Source of the DNA: Erpobdella octoculata
Lineage: Eukaryota; Annelida; Clitellata; Hirudinida; Erpobdellidae
DNA length: 64,000 bases
Assembly: GCA_963978895.1 (NCBI GenBank)
Contig: OZ022247.1
Coordinates: 21,736,860-21,800,859, forward strand
Direction: 5' to 3'
Shown: piece after piece, positions 1 to 12,423 of the stretch
Layout of the letters: each line of letters starts with the position of its first letter
How positions within the stretch are numbered: the stretch's first letter is position 1
Translations under genes and position numbers: made by a program
The notes under the pieces: generated by a model
Database searches by the model: none
The model's input: the letters and a program-made list of their open reading frames with translations, nothing else
Told to the model about the DNA's origin: nothing

Positions 1-189
1 TTATTAAATGAAATAAGAAACACCAATAGTGGGCATTGTTAGCCATAATGACGGCTGCGAGCAAACAAGGGCTAAGCTAACTCGAGCGCAAATGAAAAAA
101 AATCTATAATAATCTATAACAAACCAACTGCAGATGTTTCAAAAGAGACACGAAGGTAATGATTTCTTTCAATGGTTTTCTACTTGACC

Positions 190-1268
190 TTGACCCGTCA
201 CTCGGGAATCGCTAATGCGTGATTTTAACTGATTGCGTGTAAACAGATGGCAGTACAGCACGTGTTCATGAGAGGAGCGTACAATGGAATTCTGATCGAA
301 ATCACATTCTCGGCCATGAAATATAAAGATTTCCAACTGTAATTTACATTTTATGCAAATAATATACTTTAAACAAGAAACACTTGGGCATAATTTGTCG
401 ATAAACATCTATAAGTCTATAAGAGGGTGCAATAACATTAAAGCTCCTTCATTGAATTAATGTATGAAAAATTATGAATAATTATCATAAACCTAATAAC
501 TTTTGCACATCTCCAGATCCTCAAAAATTAAGTTTTCAAAGCCAATTTCATATCAGAAATATCCGATGATATTGTTGAGTACTCGTTGGGGATAAACTCC
601 GAGATGAGAAAACATGACCAAGGACTATTCGTATAACTCGTCCACTCCTCCTGTTTCCCATTACAAAATCAACGGTGGGACAGTGGCCCTAGAGAGCCTC
701 ACCTACATACACAAACCATTGTGAGGCGCCGTAGCACAGTGGTGAGAAGTAGTTAGATGTCATCCTGGCGTCATGTGTTCAAATCTCGGTCGCGGTGGGG
801 CGTAATTCCGTTGAGCAAGGAATTCACTCACACTGCTCAGGCCAACTCAGCCTTTCATCTTTCAGTGGTCGACTGGGGTGTAATAGGGTTCGGCACTATT
901 CCATTTCGTATACACGTGCGGGTGGCAGGCGACACTGTGTGATCCCAAATGCACGAGCATATGGGATCACGAAATGGACATTAAGTTTTGTCAAAGGCTT
1001 AACAAATAAAATGTCTAAAAATAAATGCAAGCTGGTGCAGAGCTCACGCGATTCGTGTACTGAGGTATAGATCATTAAGTTTAATCCTTTTAAACATGAA
1101 ATCACATCGAAACTATCTGATTTTGTAAGTAGCTAGTAGTTTGTACAATACAATTATTATATCATAAAAAACAGTTTTTAATTTAGGATAATAAACATAA
1201 TCGTTTTTATTGAACTTTATTAAATTGAAAATAAATAGAAATTTAGTAAAACTTAATTCGTAAGGCAA
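190..1268 (+). repeat. 5' flank of GCNT copy 1, paralogous to the flank of copy 2
   Basis: This non-coding stretch aligns by eye with 13055-13800, upstream of GCNT copy 2. Both carry the same run of short blocks: a conserved block around 'GAGTACTCGTTGGG', then 'GGTGGGACAGTGGCCCTA', then 'CTGGTGCAGAGCTC', then 'TTAATTCGTAAGGCAAATG' at the start codon. The main difference is about 300 bases (721-1022) present only here, annotated as a SINE. The duplicated segment therefore included upstream sequence and probably the promoter. I see no clear TATA box. Bases 1-189 hold nothing I recognise. Confidence 0.7.
721..1022 (+). mobile_element. tRNA-derived SINE inserted upstream of GCNT copy 1
   Basis: The head resembles a tRNA-derived pol III promoter: an A-box-like TAGCACAGTGG at 732-742 and a B-box-like GTTCAAATCT at 777-786. 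A downstream block around 'TTGAGCAAGG' and 'CTGCTCAGG' resembles the central region of many invertebrate tRNA SINEs. Near the 3' end is a hairpin with arms GTGATCCCA and TGGGATCAC (about 939-970). The paralogous flank at 13520-13555 lacks the whole segment, which shows an insertion after the duplication or loss from the other copy. Target-site duplications are not clear. Confidence 0.65.
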
Positions 1269-2352
1269 ATGACAGCGAAAAGTAAAAGATTACTGTTTGC
1301 TTCTGTCATGTTAAGCGCTTGTTCATTAATTTTTTATCAGCAAAAAACCTACAAGTCTTATAGATCTTATTTTGATCTGAAACCGATAACTTGTCGGCAA
1401 AAGTTACTCGGAGTTCCAGAGTCTCTTCAACGCTTAACATGGTGTCCTCGATGTCAAGAAATTACTTGCCAAAAACTTATATCAAGCGATCCAGAACAAA
1501 ACAAAACGTTCTACAAAGAAGTTAAAGAACTGATGATCAAATACAATTCAGCATTCAACAAACCCGATCGGATAACCATGCTTCAAGTTTTAAAAGAAAA
1601 TTGCGAAGCTTACAAAAGCTGGCGTGATTATGACGTCTCCGGCTATGGACCGAGAGAATCACTGAACGATCAATCGGGTCCGTTCTCCATTGCTTTCAAC
1701 ATACTTGCCCATCGGGACTTTGAACAAACAGAAAGGCTTCTGAGAGCCATCTACAGGCCTCAAAACAGTTATTGCATTCACGTCGATAACAAATATCCGG
1801 TATTAGTTGAAGACATAAAAAAGCTCTCTAATTGTTTTGATAATGTATTCCTTGCTTCTAAACTAGAAAATGTGACATATGCTGGTTTTTCGAGACTTCA
1901 AGCCGACATTAACTGCATGGCCGAACATTTGAAAACGAATATTAAATGGAAGTATCTCATAAACACTGCAGCTACAGCCTTTCCTCTGAGGACAAACGCC
2001 GAACTAGTAGAGATCTTTAAAATTTATAACGGCTCGAATGATATTGTAACAATAGACACTCGACGCAATGGTTATTTAAAATTGAGATTTGAAAGGGTAT
2101 ACGGAGAAAAAAACGGGAAGGTTAAAGCAACCAAAGAAAAACATTCTCCGCCTCCTCACAACCTGACGATCGTCAAAGGCAGTGCTTATGGTAGTTTTAG
2201 TCGCGAATTTGTCGAGTTTCTGATAAATGATGAAATCTCAAAAACTTTTCTCGACTGGTGCCGAGACACTTATTCTCCTGACGAACATTTCTGGCAAACT
2301 CTTCATCATACTTATTCCAATCCTCATATCAATGCTCCTGGTGGATTTAAAG
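1269..2352 (+). CDS. GCNT-like beta-1,6-GlcNAc transferase copy 1, first coding exon
   Basis: This exon encodes residues 1-361 of a GT14 (Branch-domain) enzyme that adds beta-1,6-linked GlcNAc to O-glycan or poly-LacNAc acceptors in the Golgi. A short cytosolic tail precedes a type II signal anchor (about residues 7-24), then a Cys-containing stem and the catalytic domain starting near FSIAFNILAHRDFEQ. The TYSPDEHFW motif contains Glu339, aligned with the catalytic Glu of mammalian C2GnT (Glu320 in mouse). The exon ends in phase 1 at AAAG|GTAGAA and joins 5137, giving 463 aa, usual for the family. Reading through the donor would give a 384-aa product ending NFGVV. ATG 1269 is the first in frame and matches copy 2. 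Specificity (core 2, I-branching or other) cannot be told from sequence. Confidence 0.9.
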
Positions 2353-5136
2353 GTAGAAATAATTATTATAACTTACAATTGTTATTGTTTAGCAACTTTG
2401 AGCAAAATTTTGGTGTTGTTTAAAAATTATTAAACACTAAACGATATGCGTTTAGTTTTACCCATAGATATATATGGTTTCACCGTTCAAATTTAAAAAA
2501 TGGAATAGCAATAAACAATTGACAAACACAAAACAAAAGTAAGCTTTTTAAATTTAAAATTTATTTATTTATTGTGAGTTGGCTTGCCATCAATTTTTTG
2601 ATGAAACTAGACTGAGGTGAACCATTATATGTTTTAAATGTAGAAAATAATTTGTGCATAAATTACAACTTCTCAGAATGTGTGTTTTAGTCATTAGTAT
2701 TAAGAAAGTTACTAATTCAATTTTTGTGATTCACCATTTTAAGCTTTACTTATTCAGGCTTGGACGTACAATATTTTAATTTCTGGGTTTGATTATGATT
2801 ATAGTATTTTAATAACCTCAGGTTCGGGTTTGGGTATTGAGAAATAACCGTGTAGTATACCAAACTTCGGTTCGGGTAGTATCACGTATCACTATACGTG
2901 CGTGCCACGTTTAATTTTTAAAATCTACGTTAGATCATCGACACAAAACCGGGCAGTATCGGGTTTCGGGTTCGGATCGAGCACCATTCACATCCCTAGT
3001 TTGGTTTATATAATATACTAGCAGTGCCCGTAGCGGCTTCGCTCGCATGAAATTAGAGAATTTAAATCGTGCATACATAGTAGTGTATTGCACGGATCAA
3101 TTTTTTAGGTCTCGGCTCGGCCCGTCGACAACTTGGCCCAGCCCGTTTCAAAAACCGAAATTCCTGGCCCGGCACGGCCCATCTAATATGGGCCCGGCCC
3201 GTTTCTACAGGCTGAGAAGTTCTATATACTTGATAAAAAACTTCGGCCCGTCCCACCTTGACTTCAGGTTTAGCCCGGCCCGTCTGAACACCCTAAAATA
3301 ACTAAAATGTCTATATACTTGGTTAAAAATCTCGGCCCGTCCCATCTTGATTTAAGGTTTGGGCAGGGCCGTATGAAGACCCTAAAATAACGGCTCGTCC
3401 GTCCGGTGATAAACTGAACCCATCTACTTTTAACCGGCACAAAACCTCAAAATACTAATTTTCACATCTGTAGCACTTATAGTTTTTGAGTAGCAGTTAT
3501 TTTAAAATCAAATAACCTTTTTTCCAAAAAATGGTGAAACACGTATATCATTATTTTTAGAGTAGAAACCAAATACTAATTTTACTTTTGTAGCATTTAC
3601 AGTTTTTGAGTAGCAGTTACTTTAACAACCAAGTAACCCTATTTTCCACCACATATTTGAAGTCCTAGAAACCAAATTTTTAAAAAATGGCAAAACATGT
3701 ATATCATTATTTTTGGAGTAGAAACCAAATACAAATTTTTACTTTTGTAGCATCTACAGTTTTCGAGTAGCAGTTACATTAAAAACCAAATAACCTTATT
3801 TTCCACCCCACATTTGAGGTCCTGGAAACCAAATTTTAAAAAAATGGTGAAACACGTATGTCTTTATTTTTAGAGTAGAAACTAAATACTAATTTTTACA
3901 TTTGTGGTATTTACAGTTTTTGAGTAGCAGTTACTTTAATAAACAAATAACCCTATTTTCCACCCCACATTTGAGGTCCGGGAAACCGAATTTTCAAAAA
4001 ATGGTGAAACACGTATCTTTTACAGTTTTTGAGTAGCAGCTACTTTAAAAACCAAATAACCCAAAAAATGATGAAACACGTATATCTTTTTTTTGAGTAA
4101 ATACTAAGTATTAATTTTTACATCTGTGGCAATTACAGTTGTTGAGTAACAGTTACTTTAAAAACCAAATAACACTATTTTCCACCGCACATTTGAAGTC
4201 CTGGAAACCAAATTTTCAAAAAATTGTGAAACCCGTATATCATTATTTTTAGAGTAGACACTAAATACTAATTTTTACTTTTGTAGCATTAACAGTTTTT
4301 GAGTAGAAGCTACTTTAAAAACCAAATAACCCAATTTTCCAACCCACATTTGAGGTCCGGGAAACCAAATTTGTAAAAAATGGTAAAACACGTATATCTT
4401 TATTTTTAGAAAAGAAACTAAATAATAATTTTTACATCTGTGGTATTTACTGTTTTTGAGTAGCAGTTACTATAAAAGACAATTAGACCTATTTTCCACC
4501 CCACATTTGAAGTCCTGGAAACCAAATTTTCAAAAAATGCTAAAACACGTATTTCATTATTTTTGGAGTAGAAACTAAATACTAATTTTTACTCCTGTAG
4601 CATTAACAGTTTTTGAGTAGAAGCTACTTTAAAAACCAAATAACCCATTTTTCCAACCCACATTTGAGGTCCGGGAAACCGAATTTTCATAAAATGGTGA
4701 AACACGTATCTTTTTATTTTTCAAAAAGAATCTATATACCAAATTTCAAAATCTCCTCATTTTTGGTTTTCGAGATATACATTGTTTTAGAAAAAAGTTT
4801 GTTTTCCAGTTTTTTCCCCTCAGGAGCAAAATTTTCAAAAATCCTTTCTTAGCGGATGTTTACTCTATAAAAGTAATATAAGTTTCAAATTTCACGTTCC
4901 TAGGATGAGGCGTTTGAGCTCGGCGTTGATTATCAGTCAGTCATCAGTCAGTCAGTCAGTCAGTCAGTCAGTCAGTCAGGACATGTTCTTTTATATATAT
5001 AGATATCCGTTGTACGTGTGGTAGATGAAAAAGTTTATTACTGTCGTACCTCAATTTCTCGTTTGGATACAAAATAAAATCACAGTATGTGAACTTGCAG
5101 CCCTTTATTAACTATAATTTTTTTTGTTCATTTTAG
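2353..5136 (+). other. Intron of GCNT copy 1
   Basis: Phase-1 intron with donor GTAGAA and acceptor TTTTAG. The first ~70 bases stay open in frame and are nearly identical in copies 1-3. The rest is AT-rich and low complexity. At 2820-3000 and 3110-3400 there are degenerate GGGTTCGG/GGCCCG-type runs, and 3013-5004 is a tandem-repeat-bearing element. Confidence 0.75.
3013..5004 (+). repeat. Non-autonomous interspersed element with an internal ~158-bp satellite
   Basis: The left end reads TATACTAGCAGTGCCCG. The right end has a (GTCA)n/(CAGT)n run followed by TTTATATATATAGAT. Between about 3450 and 4720 lie nine recognisable copies of one unit, marked by GAGTAGCAGTTAC-like motifs near 3488, 3608, 3766, 3923, 4030, 4143, 4298, 4457 and 4615. 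Most spacings are 155-159 bases; three (120, 107, 113) reflect deletion of about 40-50 bases. No long coding frame is present. The ends resemble those of non-autonomous elements in other invertebrates, but I cannot assign a class. Confidence 0.65.
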
Positions 5137-5444
5137 GCGAGCACAGCTCAGGACAAGCCGGGAGCTTTTACGTAGCATGGTTTAGAGAGAAACCTTGTCA
5201 TGGCAAAATCGTTCACTCTAATTGCGTATTCGGCGTTTCAGATCTGCCGGTTTTAACTTCGGTCCGAAAGTTATTCCTCAACAAGTTCTTCAAAGAATTC
5301 GAACCGCTAGCTATGGAATGTCTGGAAAACTTTCTCAGATACAAACGCAAGTGCTCGTCGGTTCTTGATTTAAATTATTACCGGCGGTTACCGTTCGTCA
5401 ACCACCAATCAAACAACTCTTCTGAGATCTCAACTGCTGGATAA
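5137..5444 (+). CDS. GCNT-like transferase copy 1, C-terminal exon (2a)
   Basis: After acceptor TTTTAG|GC this exon completes the Gly codon from 2352 and adds 101 residues, ending at TAA 5442-5444. It carries the family C-terminal pattern: Trp in YVAWF, a CHG...C pair spaced as the C372-C381 disulfide of mouse C2GnT, then CVFG.SDLP, LFLNKF and ECLENFLRYK. The Lys of NKF, aligned with UDP-phosphate-binding Lys401, is kept. The position of Arg378 is His (IVHSNC). It is only about 60% identical to the exon at 30658 although the first exons are nearly identical. Overlapping AATAAA signals begin at 5443 and 5447. Confidence 0.85.
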
Positions 5445-7127
5445 TAAATAAAAAAATAATCTAAATAAATTTATTTTAAATTAACTTTTAATTATAATTT
5501 ATTTTCTTTATTTTGATTAATAATTTAAAAACTATTAAATTGTTGGTGAGCTTAAATAACATAAAAATAGTATAAATCAACGTATTTTGCAACGATTTTT
5601 TGATCAAATCATTCAAATGTTTTAATATTTCTCAGATTTTGGCCGTTGCTTTGATTATCAGCCGCCATAATGGTGGCTGTTTGAGCGTCTCCAATAAATT
5701 TCCTAATTTGAATGTTCTTCTTAAGGAAATAGTTTATATTTTTTAAAACAATTATTAACTTTTATAAATGCAAATGTTTTTTTGTCGTTTTGACCACCTG
5801 AGTCTCTTTGTCAAAGATGGTCTCTTTGATGGTTTTGGCTCTCCGGCGTATGCTGGGTTTGGATGGCTGTTCATGTACATGTTCAATCTCGGCATTGTGT
5901 TTTCTGTCAGCCGTCATCATCAGCCGCGTGGGTCTTCATTGCAATTCATTTCAGCACTCATATCTGGTGGTTGAAGAACCTCGCCTGCCGGTGTCGCTCA
6001 TCTGATTGCACCATGTTTGCAGCTCTTGCCAGGACTTGTGTTCTCATTTTTGACTTTGTCAATTAATTGTTGTTTTAGTCAATTGTTTTTTTGTTTAGTT
6101 TTGCTATACTTTTGTTTGAATTGTTTCTGGTTTTAAGTGTTATTCAAATTTGTTTGTGGAGTTTTCTTTACTGATTGATTTGTTGATTTGTTTGGTTATT
6201 TTTTTTAATAAGGGCTTTTTTGTGCTTTGATTTGACCTAATATTTGAAAGTTGGTATTTTATATCCTCCTGATAATTGTTTTTCAGAATGTTTGTCATCA
6301 CCATTGATGCTTTTTCATAGTGTTTTTTCTGTTAGTAATTTGAAAACAGTTTGTTTTAGTTTTAGTATGGTATCATGTTAGTGAGTAAAAAAAGGATTGT
6401 TTGTTGTTAGTTTCAGGGTCCTTGGTAGTGCTGCCTTATGGCAGGGGCGTCATTGCCCCACCCCCTAAGGATTTAGCGAAAATAAATTATTTTAGAAAAC
6501 AAATACAAAGTTTTTGGAGAAGATTTTGAAGATATTTTTTAAAAGTAGCTGCGAATACTTCCTCCCGGTCATCTGCTCTTTTGGGAAAAAAGTTTTAAAA
6601 GTTAGGATTTTTTAAGTAGCTATCAAAGCTAGATTCTGATTTTGGAAACATGGGGCAGCGCCTAGCGTTAGCAAACAGGCAGTAGCATTGTATAATTTCA
6701 GTTCATTGATTTTCATTTAAAAACATTAAAATATTTGTGAAGACAATTTTTTTCACAATGTGTTTTTCTATTTCATCAGTGTAACCTCAAAAAATTGTGA
6801 TCACAAAACATTGATCAGAGTTGATACCAAACTAGAGCCATGCACGGGTTGTGTTTGGTGCGGGACTTTATATCAGGGTTATCAAACGGATCGGGCCAGA
6901 GCAAAATAAGCAAGGGCCAAGGCTATTTAGCTGAGTCATGGGTTTTTGTGGTAATGAAAATGAACAGGACCGGGCTTGGGATTTTGTATCTATATAACGG
7001 GTCAGGTTTAAAAAGCGGTCTGTGCAGGGATTTGAGAAATAAATAAGCACATTTGGTAAAGCTGCTTACACCAATATTAACACAAGTTTAATATAAAACT
7101 AGTAAAAATAGATCAAACTTGATTGTT
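5445..7127. other. Intergenic, no gene recognised
   Basis: AT-rich DNA with no supported exon. At 6442 there is a single hAT-like end (CAGGGGCGTCATTGCC) with no partner found. At 6840-7046 a degenerate GGGTC/CGGG-rich patch resembles the low-complexity runs at 2820-3000 and 11270-11450. Short open frames at 5768-6066 overlap in several frames and show no family motif. Confidence 0.5.
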
Positions 7128-8042
7128 CAAGACAGACGGCAAGCAATCGAAAGCGTAAGAGTTGTGAAGAGCGCACAATTGTCACAGCAAGGCGGCTGAA
7201 CCAGGTGGGAGGAGACAGTTCAGCGGTCTCTATCATGGGAAGATATATGGCGCTATGCTCCAGTGCGGCTATCGTTCTTCATTAGATCGATGTATGATCA
7301 ACTGCCAGCAATTTAAAAAAATGGAAGTTAATTGAGAACGGCGAGTGTCAGCTTTGCGGTCAGTCACAGTCATTAATCCATATTCTTTCCTCCTGTTCCT
7401 ATTCCCTTTCTCATGGTAGATACACGTGGCGCCACAACCTCGTACTCCAAAAGCTGCTAGTTTTCGTGAAAGAAGGCTGCCGAAAAGCCAACTCAATGGA
7501 GGTGAAACCTAGGAAGAGGATTTACTTTTTGAGAGAAGGACTGCCGCAGCTAAATCGCCCAAGAAGAATCATCACCGAAGGAAAGAACATTTTCCATGCA
7601 GTTAACGACTGGAGGGTCTCTGCCGATCTGAAAACGGAAAAGTGCTTTCCAGTTTCAATAAAAGAAAGTGGAAAAAACCAGATAAGTTGTTTTTTCGAGT
7701 CTGGCCAAGTCATTTCTTCTCATCAAGTTGACAGTGCTTTGGGAAAGCAACATGGAAGCCAGTAACATCATTAAGTTAGAAAAATATAGAGAATTGGTAT
7801 TAGATTTGAAAGCAAATGGCTCAAGAGTGGAGCTTTTTTGCTGTTGAAGTCGGAGCACGCGGTTTGGTTGGCAAATCTTTGCTGAAGTTGATGCGGCCCT
7901 AGGAATGTCTAACAGAGAGCGAACTCGTGCAATTAAACAAATTTCTGAAGCAGTGGAATCGGCTTCATTCTGGATGTGGTCTCAAAGAAGGAAAAAAGAA
8001 TTTCCAAATTTAGAAGCCGCTCTCACCTCTCTGCACGAATAA
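7128..8042 (+). pseudogene. Decayed LINE-type retroelement, 3' end of the RT polyprotein
   Basis: Three reading frames must be stitched to follow the protein, so it is a relic. In order: a zinc-knuckle-like CQLCG...H...C segment (about 7348-7420) followed by GRYTWRHN, where many invertebrate retrotransposon polyproteins have C..CG...H...C...RYN.RH; a stretch containing DWRVSADL; then LTVLWE, EVGARGLVGKSL and RAIKQISEAVESASFW, ending at TAA 8040. The E-TVPWE/VGCRG pattern belongs to the C-terminal nuclease-like module of such elements. Frame changes lie near 7660-7728, 7840 and 7890. The family call is from remembered motifs; no search was run. Confidence 0.65.
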
Positions 8043-8407
8043 AATTGCTTCTTCTTTGTTTACATGGCGATATTAAGTTCCGCTACGAGAGCGAAGCCGT
8101 TCAGTCGTCGAAAGTTTTATCATTCGAATAGTCTAAATTTCTTCAATGTTGCGAGTTTATTTTCATTGAACATGTATTTTGAATATCTGCCATGTTGCTA
8201 GGAAAGAGAGAAATTTGTTGTTGTTAAATAATGACATTTTCTGGCGGAGGACGTTCGTCTGTCGAACGTGGCTCACCCCACTAGATTCTAGTGACTAGAA
8301 CGTCAAGAAATTAAAGAGCCGATACGTTTGCTTGAAGAGGGGTTTTCTTCTGATGACCTCCGCAGAAAAGCTCTTCAGGAGTCAGTACACACATACATAC
8401 ATACATA

Positions 8408-11190
8408 GGGGAGGGGGAGACTAATACTAATGCTTATGCTTATTATTATGGACCGCATGCTGAATGGACCTTTGGCTTTAAAATTTTAATTTAAGTCAGA
8501 ATGCACCCAAATTTTAAACATAGTTTGCTTTTAGTCATATGCACATCCTTACTTTCCGTTGCGAGAAAATATTGAGGTCAAGCCGTGTTAGATTCGATAG
8601 TAGTTTTTTCATCGAAAAAGTAAATTTTCTAGACATCCAGTTTTGTCAAATTATTTGCTAAAGGGATAAGAAAATGTTTTTATTGTTGCAGAAACATTCA
8701 GTAACACTTCTAAAATTATTATGAAGATCAATTCGCGCTGAATTCAGTCCCGTATTTTGTTGTCAAATGACTATGACCGTCATTGTAATGAATGGACCAT
8801 CTTGTCTAATGCTGAATGGACCAGTTCATTTATTTCAGGATGAATTCCCAACAAGTGCAATCAATTAAAGGTAGCTGGGATGCAGTTAACATGCAGCGAG
8901 CTCTCCAAGATGTTTTGGATGGAACCCTGTCTGAGCGCAAGGCTGCTGACGTGTACTCTGTCTAAAGATCAACTCTAAAACATCGTCTTAAAGCGGCACA
9001 GCTAATGCCTGGAAATTCTGACCAGAATCTTTGGTATGTGTGTCTACTTTGTGTAATCCAATGAAAAATTTTTTATTTTGATCCGCTGTTTATTATTTAT
9101 ACTTAAGCTAATTTTATGTGGTACAATAAAAAATGTTTATTATTTTAATTTGCAGTTCTGCTTACAATAAGAGTTCGATGAAAATCTTCACTGCCGAAGA
9201 AAAACAGCTTTTGGCGGATTATTGTTTGAGTTCATCAAAAATAGGCTATGGATTGAGCACTCTCAAGCTTAGAAAGCTGGCTTATGAGTATGCAGCAAAA
9301 TTGAAAAAGCGTTTCCCACATTCCAGGAAAGGACGTCCAAATCCATGGGAGGATAATCATCAAGCAGGACACAATTGGCTGAGAGCATTTATGAAACGCC
9401 ACCAGGAGCTGTCAGTCAGAAAACCAGAAGCAACTGCAATTGGGCATATGTCTGCTTTCAACAGACACAATGTAGATTATTTCTATAATAATCTTCGGGA
9501 TGTGATGGTTAAATATAAGTTTGAGGCAAAGGACATCTGGACCTGTGATGAAACAGGAGTGATAACTGTGCAAGTTCCAGAACATGTCATAGCAGGCAGA
9601 GGTGTTCGTCAAGTGGCTTTGGTGACAAGTGCTGAAAGTAGAACACTTGTTACCATGTGTAATGCAATAAATGCTTGTGGATCTTCCATACCACCATTTT
9701 ACATTTTTCCACGAGTAAATTTTAAAGACGTCTTTTTGCGAAATGGATCTCCAGGGTGCGCTGGTACAGCTCAATCGACCGGTTGGATGGTTGAAACAAC
9801 TTTTGTCAAGTGGTTCCAACATTTTCTCAACGTGGTTCGTCCAACTAAAACAGCACCAGTTTTGTTAATTCTGGATAACCATGAATCCCACCTGTCAATT
9901 GAATTTATTGATATGGCAGCTCAAAATGGTGTTGTAGTCCTTTCCATACCGCCACACACATCTCACAAACTTCAGCCACTTGACGTCAGTGTGTATGGGC
10001 CATTCAAACGTCTGTATAACCCGGAAATAGATTCATGGCTTGTCGCACATCCCGGAAAAACTGTTACTATATATGATATTGCCGAAATATCTGGGAAAGC
10101 ATGGAACAAAGCATCAATGCCTGCAAATGTCATCAGTGGTTTTGCAGCATCAAGGGTTTATCCCTCTCAGCCTGACAATTGGCAGGAGGAAGATTTTTGT
10201 TTGGCTAAAGTAACAGATCGTCCATGTCCAACGACAAAAAATGAAGAGGTTACACCAGCAATTCAACATGATCAAAATCAAGTTCTTTTATGTCCACCTG
10301 AGACCATCCTTGAGCAGGTTGATATATCTACTGATACTAGAGAAGCAGGTCCATCAAATATAAGTGTGACGCCCCTGAGCATTCGTCCATTACCGATGGC
10401 TCCAGCTCGTCAAGAGAAGCGCATGGGCTGTCGAAAAAAACTATCGTCTTCAGTTCTTACCAGCACTCCAGTCAAAGAAGCTCTTAGAGTGCAGCGGTGT
10501 GAACGTAAGGTTAAGAAGCTAAAAATGTCAAAAGAGTCCATCAACTAAAAAATCAAAGCCGGCCAGAGCTAACTGTGTTAAAAACAAACCAGCAAAGGAA
10601 ATTTGTCTGGTGTGTGGAGAGCTTGGATGCGATGGTGAGGAATGGTTTAGATGTCGTGTGTGTGCTTTATGGGCACATAAAGAATGTACAGCTGCAACCA
10701 AAGCTAAGGACTATATTTGTGATTTTTGTTTATAATTTTTTACAGTCGTTCAAATTTTTGTACTTTGTTGACATTTGTGCACTTTGTTGACATTTTTGTT
10801 TAAATAACTTTAATAAAACTTGTTTAATGTGATTAATTTGAGTTGTGAAAAAGAACATATATGCAGTTTGTCATATCAATCTATTCAGTATGATTGGTTT
10901 GATGTATCTGTTAAGCAGAACGCCAAATTAAAAGGTGGTCCATTCAGCACGCTGGGTGGTCCATTCATTACTACTACGAAGTGCTGAATGGACCACCTAA
11001 GTTTTAGAGGTAGGTGTACAAAAATCGTTTTTTTTAGTAATAACCTGAAACGTAGAATTTCTTAAATTATTAACTAGTGAATTCTACATATATCAACCTT
11101 GAATTGCGTTTTGAAATTTTTATGATATCTTTACAAACCAATTTATTGCGCATTTCATGAAATAGTGGTCCATTCAGTACGAGTCTCCCC
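8408..11190 (+). mobile_element. pogo/Tigger-like DNA transposon, full length with TA target-site duplication
   Basis: Both ends can be placed to the base. The left begins GGGGAGGGGGAGACT and the right ends AGTCTCCCC, so the inverted repeat is GGGGAGACT with an extra GGGGAG unit on the left. TA at 8406-8407 and at 11191-11192 is the expected mariner/pogo duplication, and both flanks are the same (TACA)n repeat, so the element jumped into a microsatellite. The body (2783 bp) carries one two-exon transposase. Near both ends the 12-14-base motif TGCTGAATGGACCA recurs in both orientations. The transposase is disabled, so this copy is probably not autonomous. Confidence 0.93.
8840..10735 (+). pseudogene. 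pogo/Tigger (DDE_1) transposase with a stop codon and a frameshift
   Basis: Exon 1 (8840-9033) encodes a pipsqueak-type helix-turn-helix (WDAVNMQRALQDVLDG...ERKAADVYSV) but has in-frame TAA at 8963-8965. Its donor TTTG|GTATGTG joins acceptor TTTGCAG|T at 9156. Exon 2 runs open to 10548. It holds the CENP-B-type DNA-binding region (HNWLRAFMKRHQELSVRKPE) and the DDE_1 core with catalytic Asp in CDETGV, LDNHESH and LQPLDVSVYGPF. These are residues 139, 248 and 284 of the frame opened at 9133, so 35 residues separate the last two. A +1 shift between 10523 and 10548 separates it from a C-terminal PHD-like zinc finger (C..CG...W..C..C..W.H..C...C..C) ending at TAA 10733-10735. Confidence 0.9.
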
Positions 11191-11192
11191 TA

Positions 11193-12239
<1,047 letters not shown>

Positions 12240-12412
12240 AAACTCCGTCTCGCTAATTGCGAGCCAGTCCCAAGCCTGGAGAAAGGAGGAGGGAAAAAGT
12301 CAAAAGGATCAAATTCTGGTCCACGACAGGAAGTACTTAAGTGCTTCCTACATACAGCCATTAGAGTCTTAAAACACCTGGTGCAAAGGACTATAAACTA
12401 TTATAAAAAAAA
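12240..12412 (+). mobile_element. 173-bp SINE-like retroposon, copy with target-site duplication
   Basis: The insertion is bounded by the direct repeat ACCCACTCATT at 12229-12239 and 12413-12423 and ends in a short A-run. It contains the segments TTGCGAGCCAGTCCCAAGC, ACGACAGGAAGTACTTAAG and AACACCTGGTGC. The same sequence lies at 20432-20605, and a partial copy at 59837-59949. I see no convincing A and B boxes, so whether it is a tRNA-type SINE or a truncated LINE tail is open. Confidence 0.85.
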
Positions 12413-12423
12413 ACCCACTCATT

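Noticed and set aside
9412..9822. 136-codon frame on the - strand
   Set aside because: Shadow of the transposase frame on the + strand.
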